NCBI RefSeq assembly: GCF_932526225.1
Contig: NC_064036.1
Span: 17,570,953 to 17,630,952, forward strand
Source of the DNA: Nematostella vectensis
Taxonomy: Eukaryota; Cnidaria; Anthozoa; Actiniaria; Edwardsiidae
Direction of reading: 5' to 3'
Length of the DNA stretch: 60,000 nt
The translations under genes and the position numbers were made by a program. Positions 12,533-23,343 of the stretch are shown piece by piece. The notes under the pieces were generated by a model that saw nothing but the letters and a program-made list of their open reading frames with translations, did no database searches and had not been told where the DNA came from. Position 1 is the first letter of the stretch, and the number at the start of each line of letters is the position of its first letter.

Positions 12533-12940
12533 TGTAGTATTTTGGGAAAACGAACTCCACATGGAGAAAGACGGCCACTCGATGAGTCAGCAAACTACAA
12601 CAACTTTATCCGCAAAGCATCATGGGTATTAATACATTACACTGCTTTCCCCTAAAAGGAGGAGTTAACTATACCCTGAACACAACTACTTCAAGCCATC
12701 TTGAATTCTTGATTCACAACGCGAAGGGAAATACACTTCAAATTTTGGTAGGAAACACTTCAATTCTTCCCCAAAACCGTCTTCCGCACCAGCTAGGGTT
12801 TCTCGTGCGACTTCGTGCACGTAGAAAAGAAACAAACTCGTCGCCAAATGTAGTATTTTGGGAAAACGAACTCCACATGGAGAAAGACGACCACTCGATG
12901 AGTCGGCAAACTACAACAACTTTATTCGCAAAGCATCATG
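12533..12940. repeat. Direct repeat of about 92 bp flanking 226 bp
   Basis: The sequence TGTAGTATTTTGGGAAAACG to GCAAAGCATCATG occurs at 12533-12622 and again at 12849-12940 with a handful of differences. Such long direct repeats around a short segment resemble a tandem duplication or a very small LTR-like arrangement. No coding sequence is supported. Confidence 0.8.
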
Positions 12941-14864
12941 ACCAGCTTTGCCCTTGCAAAGAAACAAATAATGGATTAAACAGCATTCAAAATATAGAAT
13001 GATATAGTTAGATACACTTCAGGTGCCACTTACTAGTACTAATTAAAAAAAAATCCTTGATATTACTGATAAGTGCTAAATGAAAATGTATAATTTAAAA
13101 CCTAACCTATTTTAATTTATTCAGGGTGCAGAGGGGAAACAGCAAATAATTATCAATTGCATATAAAAATAGTCAATAGAGAGAGAAAAAAGAAACTGGG
13201 ACTATATTTTTGATAAATACTTTAACAGTATTGCAACAACTTGATTGAGCACTCTCCTATCATTTCCCCTTTCCTCATTATCTTCAGGTTGATAAAAAAT
13301 GTTTTACAGATTTACAGTATCATTGACACAAAGTATCTTGCTCTAAAAACCTTATTACACTTATACTGCTGTACCAAAGTAAGAAAGCCCGGCTACATTT
13401 GCCTATTCTTATGTCTTCCAACCTTTAGCATCAAGCATGACCCTCAGGTAGTCCTTGGTTGGTTTAACCTAAATAAAAGTGAAAACAATTAACTTGGGTA
13501 TTTGTTTTTCTTTCAAATTAATATTTTTATCATCCCATTTAAAACCTTACTAATTTTCCATAACTATTTAAATAAAAATAAACGATGAAAAAATTATCTT
13601 GTAACTGTAAAGTATTTATGATAATGTTGAAAAAGTTGTTGTATCTTCAAAAAGACTAAATACACAGGATATAAAGACAAGAAAGATCTTCTTTACCAAT
13701 ATATGACAGGATTATATTTGTCAGCCTTTATTAAATATCTCAACGCTGTCAATAAAGTAAAGAGAGAACGAAGAATATCAAAGGATGTTGTTATGCTCAA
13801 ATTGCTTGTTAGACCACCAATTCTCAGTTTTAATGCTCGGTTACTGTAAGCTGAGTTGCATTATACCAAGATAAATTAATATACATAAACAAAATAAGAC
13901 TAAAACAGTACATTATAATAATTTATACAGCTCTATTTCGAAACTAAGGTCTTAAAAGTAATGAGCGGTGTGTGCTGGAAGGCTGTTCCAATCTGGAATA
14001 GTGTTGGGGGAAAATGAAAACTTGTAAACATCTGTACTCTAAAAACATATGTATAAATCGAACAAGCTAAGTGTCATTGATACAGTAGCTAGACTACTAC
14101 GTATTTCTGCCGTTAAATTCTTACTTACCGTGAGGAATATACGCCTGAATTTATAGAACTTGAAAGTAAGTATTTACGAATTTAACATTTTCATGGCGAT
14201 TGTCAGTTTAATAAAAGCCATTCAAGTGCCAAAATTATAAACCAATCAGAATTCAAGTAGATGGTATTTTAGCCAATCAAAACAAGGATAGATGACATTG
14301 ATATGTCATCTTGACGTCATACTAAAGCTGGTACGGTGTTTTAGTTTGAGCGATTGGTTTTGGCACAACAATAAATGAAAAAAAAATGTCATATTCAAAA
14401 TACAAATCATCGTCAAAAACTCACCTTGGCAGTGTTGTTTTTTTGTCGCTTTGTTTGTCGCCTAGTGGTTGTGTTCGCTTTTTGTTGTAAACCGTGATCT
14501 TTTTGCTAGCAAGGAACCCGTTAACACAAGTGAATGATTTTTAAAGCTTAAAACAGACATAAATCCAAGGCCTTTTTCTCTCAGGATCTCCTTACATAGA
14601 TATAGACGTGAGTGAATATAGAATGGTGAAAAAGTGTAGAGCCTCTCTTCTTAGTCTTCTTTTCAGCTGCTGCTGCTGCCACGGGCGGGAATTTCCATCG
14701 GCTCGTACTTCAGACAAATGTTTCCTCAAAAACTTCAGCCCATTTGAATCCGCTTATTTTCTCATTAATTACTATTTTCAAGCTGCCTTTTTTCTGTGAA
14801 CATACGAACTTTGCTGCACAAAGCGAGGCGGTAAAAACACACAACAGCGTAAGATCGAGTGGGG
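12941..14864. other. Intron, AT-rich, no clear gene
   Basis: AT-rich sequence. The part around 13060-13330 again resembles the 44.7-46.2 kb repeat family in inverted orientation. Nothing else is supportable. Confidence 0.4.
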
Positions 14865-15005
14865 CCTGGGAGTTGCACGATTGACTGGATGGATGGATGG
14901 TGACACACAGGGTACCCGCGCGATGACCACCAAAACCAAGTCGCATAGCTATACCATATTTCTATACCTATGGAGCTCCGCGCTGGCTCCGCCATAAATA
15001 TTTCC
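14865..15005 (-). repeat. Dispersed repeat with GGGTACCCGCGCGATGACC core
   Basis: About 140 bp is the imperfect reverse complement of 43335-43520. Shared landmarks are CACAGGGTACCCGCGCGATG, ACCACCAAAACCAAGTCGCA and a GGCTCCGC end. The flanking simple repeat differs between copies (GATG-rich here, GCCA/GTCA-rich there). Confidence 0.75.
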
Positions 15006-15499
15006 TGAAGAATCATTATTAGACCCTGCTTGCCAATGTTTTCAACGTAGACTTACCCTGGTCCATCGCACGGATCTGTGACTGCCACCACAATTTTTTT
15101 ATATTCATGTTATTTCCAATTTGTTTGTTTGAAGGGTACGTCCTGCATGGACCCTGTGCCTGTTTACGTATGACCCCCCATTAGTCATCTTTGTTGTCTA
15201 ATAAAGCTATTGAAGACAATTCTAGTAATCAGTAACACTTTTGTGTTTTTTTGAGGTTTTAAACCCAGCCTAAAGAAAGCAAATGCAATCCAATTTATGC
15301 ATTTGCACCGCACCATTTCTAGCTGTAGTGCGACGTTAGGAAATTGTAAAGGTCAGACTTGTAACAATTCTGGACTAATCGAGCTAGAGCTAGACTTTCA
15401 GTTTTATTAGAAGTGTAAGTAGTTTTCTTTGGCTGGTGTAAAACCTCAAGAAACTACAAAAGCGTTCCAGATTACTGCTGTATTACATGTATTGAATAG

Positions 15500-16076
15500 G
15501 CTACCTACTGAGCTGATGTCACATATAAGTTTATTTTCTAGACAAATTTCAGTCACTGACGCGAGTGCGAAAAATGCAGAAATACATTTGTGGAGAAAAT
15601 ATTTGAAATGGAAATAAAACATGGAAAAGTTGTTTTATTTCGATTCTAAAATTGTGTCTTTAATCATTTTTGGCCAATGACCTTTTTAAATGTACCGATT
15701 CAGACTTGTATTTTCAATTTTTTCAGGGTTTTCGGCGCGGGTACCCTGTGGTTTTTGGAATACAGAAATATTGTGAAAAAACGGGGCAATTTGCTTTGTT
15801 TCGATATCCAAACATTGTCTTTAATCAACATTGACCAATGGCCTTTTCAATGTACTGATTGAGACGTGTATTTTTTTCCGTTTTAACGACGCGGGTATCC
15901 TGTGGTTTTGCTCCGAAATGGAAAAATCACATATTTCAAGATGTTCCACCATAAGGATTTTTGGGGACTTTTAGTATGTTAACTAGGTTGTATCACTTGT
16001 TCAAAATCCGCTGAGAGAAATTCTATTGCAATAAGTTCCTTGGGCCGTGAAAAATTCATAGATTGACTGGACTATA
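15500..16076 (+). repeat. Right arm of a long inverted repeat
   Basis: Imperfect reverse complement of 10165-10712. It contains two degenerate GCGGGTA(C/T)CCTGTGGTTTT motifs (about 15740 and 15890) and ends in GATTGACTGGACTA. Confidence 0.8.
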
Positions 16077-16117
16077 TAGGCAGGTTTTGTTTAACGTTCA
16101 TCGGCTGCATTGGCCTA

Positions 16118-16285
16118 CGGAACTGAATAGCCGTCCTTCGACGGCCGTCGGAATAGAATAGATGCGACGGCCGTCGGAACTGAATAGCCGTCGGAATAGA
16201 ATAGATGTGACGGCCGTCGGAATAGAATAGATGCGAAGGCCGTCGGAATAGAATAACCGTCAATGATTGGCCGTCGGAACTGAAC
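16118..16285. repeat. Short tandem array built on the palindrome GACGGCCGTC
   Basis: About six degenerate units of GACGGCCGTCGGAATAGAAT type lie here. The related copy B of the segmental duplication retains only about two to three units (38995-39050), so copy number differs between duplicates. Confidence 0.85.
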
Positions 16286-17439
16286 GTAAGATAATGTATT
16301 CCAGCGCAAAAACCAGGCTAATTCCATACATACCCTACTACTGTTGATAATATAGTTCTTGTATATATGATCAATGAGAACAGGTGTGTTTTGTGGAAGC
16401 CAGAATTACCTAGCCTAGTTTGGGTGCCCGGTCACCATCAGCACTGGCATAGAAACTTCAATACTACGCTCTTTGAGATCAAAAGAAACAGCGTTACCAC
16501 CTCTCTATGAAGAATGTCCTCAGGTTGTACTTGTTTTAGCTAGTCTTCGATTTGGCTAGTCTTCTAATTGTTAGGTTAGTCCAGTCAAATACTGGGACAT
16601 CATCAGTAATACCTGGACTACTACAGGGTTCGTACAATTTTCCACAAATGAAATTCAAGGACTTTTAAGGACTTTTTCAATGACTTTTTGTAGAAATTCA
16701 AGGACTAGTGAAACGATAAATTCATAGAGACAATAGAGGGCAAATATACTTTTCCAAGTCTTACCAAAGCTTTTATCAATTGTACATTGTTTATTTTCAA
16801 TACGAAAATAGACTGTTATTAAACAGTGATTTCAAGCAAACGTTCGCCTACAGATTTTCCACTTTGGGTAAATTTTCAAAACTTACTTTTTTCAAAGCCT
16901 TTTGCTTTTCCTTTAGCACAGATTCGCAGTGCAATTGACTTAGTGAGAAGGCCTAGTTGTGCCCTTTGAACAGTTTCACTTGTTCTCTAGCTCTTCTTGG
17001 CATTTTCGCTTACAGCTTACAACAATCTTCTCCTTGGCCCTTCTCTTCATGACATTGGATCTAATGTTTCCTCCCTTGACTTGCCGCATCTAGCAGCGCC
17101 TTACTTATATCTAGATCAGCAAGCCCACGATTGTGAACGACTTTATAAGTTTCTTTATTAAGGTTTTCAACTGATATTTACAGAGAAGTCTTTTTCGACT
17201 CTTGCCTGACCATGAGAGAGTGTCAACAGATACAAATACAACTCTTCCAGGCTAGATGCTGTAAGAAGAATCCAGTCAGAATCAAGGAAATAATATTGGG
17301 CACACGTATAACAACAACTCATAATTCAGAAGGTGAATTCTAGGGGATGAAGCGTTTCTGGTCCTTTATAAAGCACTGTAGGAGAGACAGCAGCATGGAT
17401 TTAGAGCACTACGATCATGCGAAACACAGCTTCCTGGTT

Positions 17440-18460
17440 TTATACACTCGTTGGTGGACAATATGCCTGAAGGTATCAGATCGACGTTTTGGTGATGGAT
17501 TTCAGTAAAGCATTTGACAAGGGAAATCACCGACTCCTTGTATCAAAGTTAAAGCACTATGGCGTTTGTGTTAAAACCAATCAGTGGACTAAGTCCTTCC
17601 CATCTACAAGGAAGCAGAAGGTGGTGTTTGACGGGGAATAATCTGAAATTGTAGACGTCCTCTCTGGGGTACCCGAAGTATCTGTATTGGGCCCATGTCC
17701 TCTATTACATTAGCGATCTCCCAGACAATCTGACTTCCTCCGTGAGACTCTTTGCAGATGATACCATCGTATATTTAACCATCAAGTCTACCGAGGATGC
17801 CTTCACTTTGCAACAGGACCTAGACAAATTAGCCATGTGGGAGAAACAATGGAGCATGGAGTTTCACCCAGCTAGCAAAAACCTACACACAATACTTTTC
17901 ACGGCAAAACCATGTGTGCTGTCGACTCGGCAAAATATCTTGGGATCACCCTAACATCAGACTTGAGATGGATAAGCATATAAACAACATCTGCAACAAA
18001 GCAAGCAGCACCCTCGGTTTCCTTCGGCGTAACCTGAGAATAGGCTCCCCCAAGCAAAAGACGTCTGCTTACCTCGCTGTAGTGCGTCAATACCGGGAGT
18101 ATGTGTGTACTGTATGGGACCCATTCACAAAGACAAACATTAGAATAGAGATCGCGCAGCAAGGTTTGCGCTTCATCGCTACGACAGAACAGCAAGTGTG
18201 AGTGAGATGCTCAATTATCTGGGTTGGTCCTCACTAGAAATCCGAAGAGAGCAAGGCTCCTGATGTTCTACAAGATACACCATGGCCTTGTTGTCACTGA
18301 TGGCCTGCCAACAGTCCCGCCGATGTACAGAATAAGCAGGCATATGAATAGCCAAAGCTACAAAGTGCCACCTTCAAGAACCAACTATCACAAAAAAAAT
18401 TGTTCTTCCCGCGGATTATCAGGGATTGGAACTGTCTACCGGAACTAACTGCAAGGGCGG
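17440..18460 (+). pseudogene. LINE reverse transcriptase fragment inside the TIR transposon
   Basis: Broken frames contain MDFSKAFDKGNH (palm motif, about 17495), a degenerate VPEVSVLGP (about 17668), LFADDTIVYL with the FADD catalytic box at about 17750, then DLRWDKHINNICNK-type text and LGFLRRNLRIGSPKQK (about 18020), all diagnostic of the RT domain and tail of non-LTR elements. Frameshifts and stops show it is dead. The endonuclease part is missing. Confidence 0.85.
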
Positions 18461-18475
18461 CCAGTCTTAACGCTT

Positions 18476-19117
18476 TTGAGAAAGCAAGCGAACTATTATT
18501 GCATTGACTTATGTAACTTTACTTATTATATTTTTGTTATTATCGTTTTTGTTGAAATTATGATACCTCATAAGAATCTTCGCATAGAAGGAGATGGGGT
18601 TATATGGAAGAAGAAGTACGCACCCAGCCTGTCCAGCTTGTGGCGAATGGTCAATCCGAGAAATAGTTCCGGGAGGACAAGAAGGCCTTTTTCGAAAATC
18701 AGAGAAAACGAGATCTTGCTTTTCTTAAGAACCAGAACGAGAAGTCGAATCTCTAAAATTCTAGCCTGCTTGCAGGCGGTACTCGGTGTTATCCGAGGAT
18801 GGTTTCCGTGTTATCATCGCGGAAAACCCTCCCCGTTCGATGATCGGGCGCCATATTGTATTCTAAGCCGCACGGTTCCTGGAGGCGAGCGCAAAAACAA
18901 ATCGAGATGTATCCAAGGAACCACCTCTCTTGTAGTTAAAATTCAAGAAGATCGTCTTCTTGGCTTGCTCAGCTTACTCCACAAATTCCGTGTACTGGAG
19001 CACCAGGAGATCACAATCTCCTATCTTCACATGCTTTCAGCCCACCGTCGTCATCAGCAACAGCTAGAACATGGCGAAACACACTTCCTTTCACTGTACA
19101 ATCTGCTCTGCGTATGA
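18476..19117 (+). other. Open stretch of 213 codons in the transposon interior, doubtful
   Basis: An open frame covers 18476-19117, but its composition is unremarkable, no domain is recognised and no homologous copy is seen. It may be a fragment of the element's lost transposase or chance. I do not call it a gene. Confidence 0.15.
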
Positions 19118-19378
19118 TCTATGCTGATCCTGTTTCTGGACATGGATTTTACATGATTTATCTTGTCAATAATTATACAAAGAAACAGCTCGCAAACCAT
19201 ATATTTGGCTACAATTTGCTATTAATCTTCACTCCAATAAGATTTACTTTTGTTTCTTTAATCAAATATTTTTCAAGGACTGATAATAAGAATTCGAGCA
19301 CTTTCCAGACCTTGAATCTCAAATTTTAAAATTCAAGCAATTTCAAGGTTTTCAAGGACTTGTACGAACCCTGTACTA

Positions 19379-21606
19379 TAACTCATTATCATATAATTCC
19401 GGCAGTACCAGACATAGCTGGCATTCTCATTAGCAGATTAAACAGAATTCTTACAAAGAACATATGCCCCCCCCCCCCCCCCCAAGCTATTACAGGGGAC
19501 GACCCCGAAGTTGGCCCCTCCGCAAACAAAAAATTCTAGCTACAACCTTCAGTAAGACCTAGACAATGTGCTACTTGGATGTCTTTAGCTCTACTTGGAC
19601 TAGTTTGCTTCTTGGAAACCATTAGTACTACCTGGACTAGTGCTATCGACATGGAAAAACCCTGAATATTCGCCCTTCGAAGAGATGGAGAAAGAAGATA
19701 CAATTTCTTACAACGGCCATAATTTCATTTTATTCCGGTCTAAGTTTCACTTTTCAAAACACATATCGCATTTGATATTTTGTTTGATATTACTCACTTA
19801 GTAATTAGGGGAATTTTCCGCCTTATTTGATGTGAAATGAGCTTATTGGAAACATCAAGTCATGTTTTCCCGTCATATCAGTACTATCTAGACCTGTGCT
19901 ACTGGTTTTCACTGCTTTCAGTTCTATTTCAATTGTATAATTGGGATGCACTGTAGAGAGAAGATTGCCGGGAAAATAAGGTTCAAGAAAACAAAAAAAA
20001 GATCGGGAGGCAGACAGACGGGCAAGAAAACATCCTCCCCTCACAATGTTTCCATACTGTATGAAACGTTTCCCAGTAAGACTTAAACAAAATAGTTAAA
20101 AGCTTTGGAAGTTAAAATTTATTAGTTGAAGCTTTTAAACCATTCCCTTACATCTTGGCTAATAAGTGGGAGGGGGCACATATCTAATACTATCTAATAC
20201 ATTAAAATGTATTAGTGAAGTTCTTATTTAAAGAAGAGGCGCTTACATCTGTGTGGCCCATTATACACCTATTGACTGTCCAAATCACGCTAAATTCCCT
20301 TGTTGAACAAAAGTTCTGAGGTTTAAAGGAGAACCAAACCTGTTTTTAATGTAAACAAAAAAAAAAACGACTTTACCAATGCACTCATAGAGGGAATAAG
20401 TTACCATGCCAAGCAAAAAAAAAATGAAAGAAAAAGGAATCCCAAAGTTTGTCATAAAAAAACTTTTAAGACTACTCATAATCAACAGCTTTTGCAAATG
20501 CTTGAAAAAAAAAATGGGGAAAATTAAAAAACTAGACAGTAATGAATCAGGAGGCTTCTTGATGAAGAAGAGTTCTTGATGAAGTAACAAATCAACCTTG
20601 AATACATATCAAATCATATGTGCATACCTGCTCTTTACAAGAGACAAACGAGTAGAAGTGGTATTTTTAATGGTATTAATCACGAATGTAACTTTTTAGC
20701 TATAAATTGTCAAAATTATCAAAGCCATATTCAAAACAAAAGTCAGCTGGACATTTTAACTATATCCCCTGAGGGCTATATGCCTTCAGGAGCCTGCATG
20801 AGACTTTGTCTGTATCCTGGGAACATGTGTACGGTTGGGTAGGCTCAATTCACTGGCTCAGTATCACACAGGTTTGTATCTCTGGGATCAGGTATCAAGC
20901 AAGGGACGGTAACCAGTGCAGTAGCCATGTGAATATGAGTCACATCCTTTGCAAATAAAAAAGAAGGGTCTGGTGTTAGGAAGAACATACAACTGTGATC
21001 TATAGTGTCTTTTTGTCATCTCTGCATTGTGGCCAATATTCAGAGTTCATTGTTTGAGTGAAACCAAGGCAAGTCAATTCACCAGATAAAAGTTTGCAGT
21101 TTGAAATGTTGGGTGTATGTGACATCCCTTCACATGCAGGCCTAGATCACTGACTGAGAACAACAGATGATTCAAAATGATGAATGACATGTTTCCCTTG
21201 ACCTCAAAAATGATGCCAGGTAGCTACGTCTATTCAGAGATATGTCTAGGCCAGTTAAAAATAAACTTTCCGGTGAATTTCTATGCAATTGGATTTACTA
21301 AAAGAATGAAAGACACATAAATACAGTCACTGCAAGAAAGAAACTTTATTTATTAGACCAAATAATATAAATAATTTACAAAAATATAGTCAGGAAGAAT
21401 ATAAGATGGGAGTTATTCAAATGAAAGGTAACAAATGGAGTGAATTGTGGGTGACAAAGCCATCAACCAAACAAGTTTGGGTGTCTCTGTCAGCGACCAC
21501 TGCAGCTTTCACAATTTTATAAACATATATATTTGCAACCATTTACATTTGATGAGAGTAGAGGATTTGTATCTAAAAAAACAGGGAATTGTATACATTA
21601 CCATAC
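19379..21606. other. Duplicated non-coding sequence downstream of the RNA-binding gene
   Basis: This stretch matches 39379-41653 closely. It includes a C-homopolymer run (about 19468) and A-rich runs (about 20350-20520). The 3'-untranslated region and AATAAA-type signals of the minus-strand RNA-binding gene would lie just below 21606. No other gene is supported. Confidence 0.6.
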
Positions 21607-22649
21607 CTAGTAATATGAATTCCTGTCATAGCCACCACCCTTGCTACCACCTCCATAGTCGCGTCTGCCACCGCCATAGCCACCACCACCACCACGGCCG
21701 CCACCATATCCACCTCCTCCACGGCCACCACCGTAGCCCCCTCTGCTGCTGCCACCATAGCCGCCACCACCACTTCTGTAGCCACCTCCTTGGCTTCCTC
21801 CTCCTCCACGCTCATTACGGTTTTGTGCCTTGTTTACTTTCATGGGACGTCCATCTAAATCCTAAAACAATAATAGGGTATTTCAGTGTGAAATGCTAAT
21901 AAAGTGATTAAAAATAGCTGTGAATAAAAATAGCTGTCGTAAACTGGGCACACACCACATCTAGAGCGAGGGATACGGTTTGTATTTCACAGACATGCAC
22001 ATAGTGCCCTGACCTGTCCGTCAAATTCTTTAATGGCTTTATCCGCGTCTTCTTCGCTTCCAAATGTGACAAATCCGAATCCTCTAGGTCTCCCGGTCTC
22101 CCTGTCTGTTATTACTCTGACTGAAAGAAGGAGTTAAGAGCCATTTCACACAAATAACACATCGGCTTCACTCGCAACAAAGCACAATGGGATTGAGGAA
22201 ACAAGGCACTTGACGTTGGCTGTCTTCCACATTTGTGGGGACGTGAATCGACATCGTATTCGTTTTTTTTTTTTTTTTTTTTTTAAGACGCTTTAGACGC
22301 TTTAAAAGACGCTTTGCAGAAATCTTTGTGTTGTAAACACTGTAAGATCAAACCTTATTCGACGGGTAAATGAAAAGAAACACGAAACTTTAAAGGGAAT
22401 GATCTTGATGCTTTGGTTAATATTTGAATAAATTCGATCTACGATTGTCTTTTCATGAAAAAAAATGCCCAACTGCACGATTGACATGACACGAGGCATT
22501 CTCCAGAGGCGTAAGATGTCGAGCACTAAATCGCATTTCTTCCGTCTTTACTCACCATCTACAACGTTACAATCATGGAACTTTTCCTCTAGGGCTTGCT
22601 CGTCGACACTGTAAGAAAGATTTCCGATGTAGCATCTGTGTTCGGCCAT
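21607..22649 (-). CDS. RRM plus glycine-rich RNA-binding protein (CIRBP/GRP-like), copy A
   Basis: Three exons: 22649-22556, 22120-22014 and 21861-21607, with GTGAGT-type and GTCAGG donors and TTTCAG/TTTTAG acceptors; the phases close. The product is 151 residues. An N-terminal RRM (about residues 1-80) has RNP2 [11 protein letters not shown] and RNP1 [10 protein letters not shown]-terminal tail of RGG, GGYGGG and SRGGYGGG repeats ends RNSYY. This architecture is that of cold-inducible/glycine-rich RNA-binding proteins that bind RNA and modulate stability and translation. The gene is antisense inside the receptor's large intron and looks intact. A near-identical paralogue lies at 41654-42681. 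Confidence 0.92.
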
Positions 22650-22847
22650 TTCGAGATCAAAGTGAGAGTATTTTAGCAAACAACTGAGTACGGTGAAGGC
22701 TAGAGCGAGAGAGAACGAAAAGATGCTCTTACTCAATATATGGGGGCGCCCGGCAGCTACAACAGGGGTGCTCATACTCAGGCCCGCTCGTCCAAGAACA
22801 AACAGACTTGAAAACTTCCCCAAAAATGTGTTGGACAACCCTCGCGA

Positions 22848-23195
22848 ATTTTGTGCGTCGTCTTGCTCGCAAGGCTTGACTCCATATGGTACGGTGATTG
22901 ACCTTTCTACGCCTTCACTTTATCATCCATATTATAATTTTTCCGCATCCCTTGCATTTCAAAATACATTTGAAAATACACCTTGCTCTGATTGGCTTAT
23001 TTTAACAATGGAGAACACGAATCTTGCTATAAAAGTGTATCAGATGGGGAGAGGGGAGAGAGGATGGGCGAGGCGGACGCGCCGAACATTCAGGCTATAA
23101 TTGCCCACTAATAATATCCCTGCTGTAATAGTACAACGTGCGCTTCCGTGGCCATGATAATGAAGTTTAGGCATTTAGCATGCAAAAAGCGCAGT
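22848..23195. promoter_or_regulatory. Upstream segment of RNA-binding gene copy A, absent from copy B
   Basis: About 345 bp starting 200 bp upstream of the copy A start codon has no counterpart in copy B, whose homology resumes directly (GATACACACTTT). The block could contain promoter elements on the minus strand; I see no unambiguous TATA box in that orientation. Calling it regulatory is inference from position. Confidence 0.35.
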
Positions 23196-23343
23196 TTCGA
23201 GTTGATACACACTTTCGGGAGAGAAACTCAAACAGCATCAGTGTCAGCGTCCATGTTGTCATCCTTGAAAACTAGCAAGTGTGAAAAAAGCACTTATTTC
23301 CATTGGCTGAATCGGGGAAGCCAATGCGGTATGTTCTATTAAA

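Larger units (their letters stand above)
16624..19373. mobile_element. 2.75 kb TIR DNA transposon with 5-bp target duplication, non-autonomous
   Basis: The ends are inverted CAGGGTTCGTACAA ... TTGTACGAACCCTG, flanked by the direct repeat TACTA (16619-16623 and 19374-19378). The empty site is seen in segmental copy B (GGACTACTATAACTC near 39378), which proves insertion after the duplication or in one allele lineage. Subterminal CAAGGACTT repeats occur at both ends. No transposase is recognisable; the interior carries a LINE reverse transcriptase fragment. The superfamily is not assigned. Confidence 0.9.
16118..23343. repeat. Segmental duplication, copy A
   Basis: This segment is homologous in the same orientation to 38990-43020, at high identity over kilobases. 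Copy A has two extra blocks: a transposon at 16624-19373 and about 345 bp at 22848-23195 that copy B lacks. The duplicated segment carries a complete RRM/glycine-rich protein gene. Confidence 0.93.

Noticed and set aside
16072-16327. FRRPSHLFYSDG repeat peptides on the minus strand
   Set aside because: They are translation of the GACGGCCGTC short tandem array, without start context or conservation in the duplicate.
21447-21899. Histidine-rich open frame, and an Ala/Val-rich one, over the RNA-binding gene
   Set aside because: They are out-of-frame readings of the GGY/RGG-encoding exon. The same occurs at 41563-41946.
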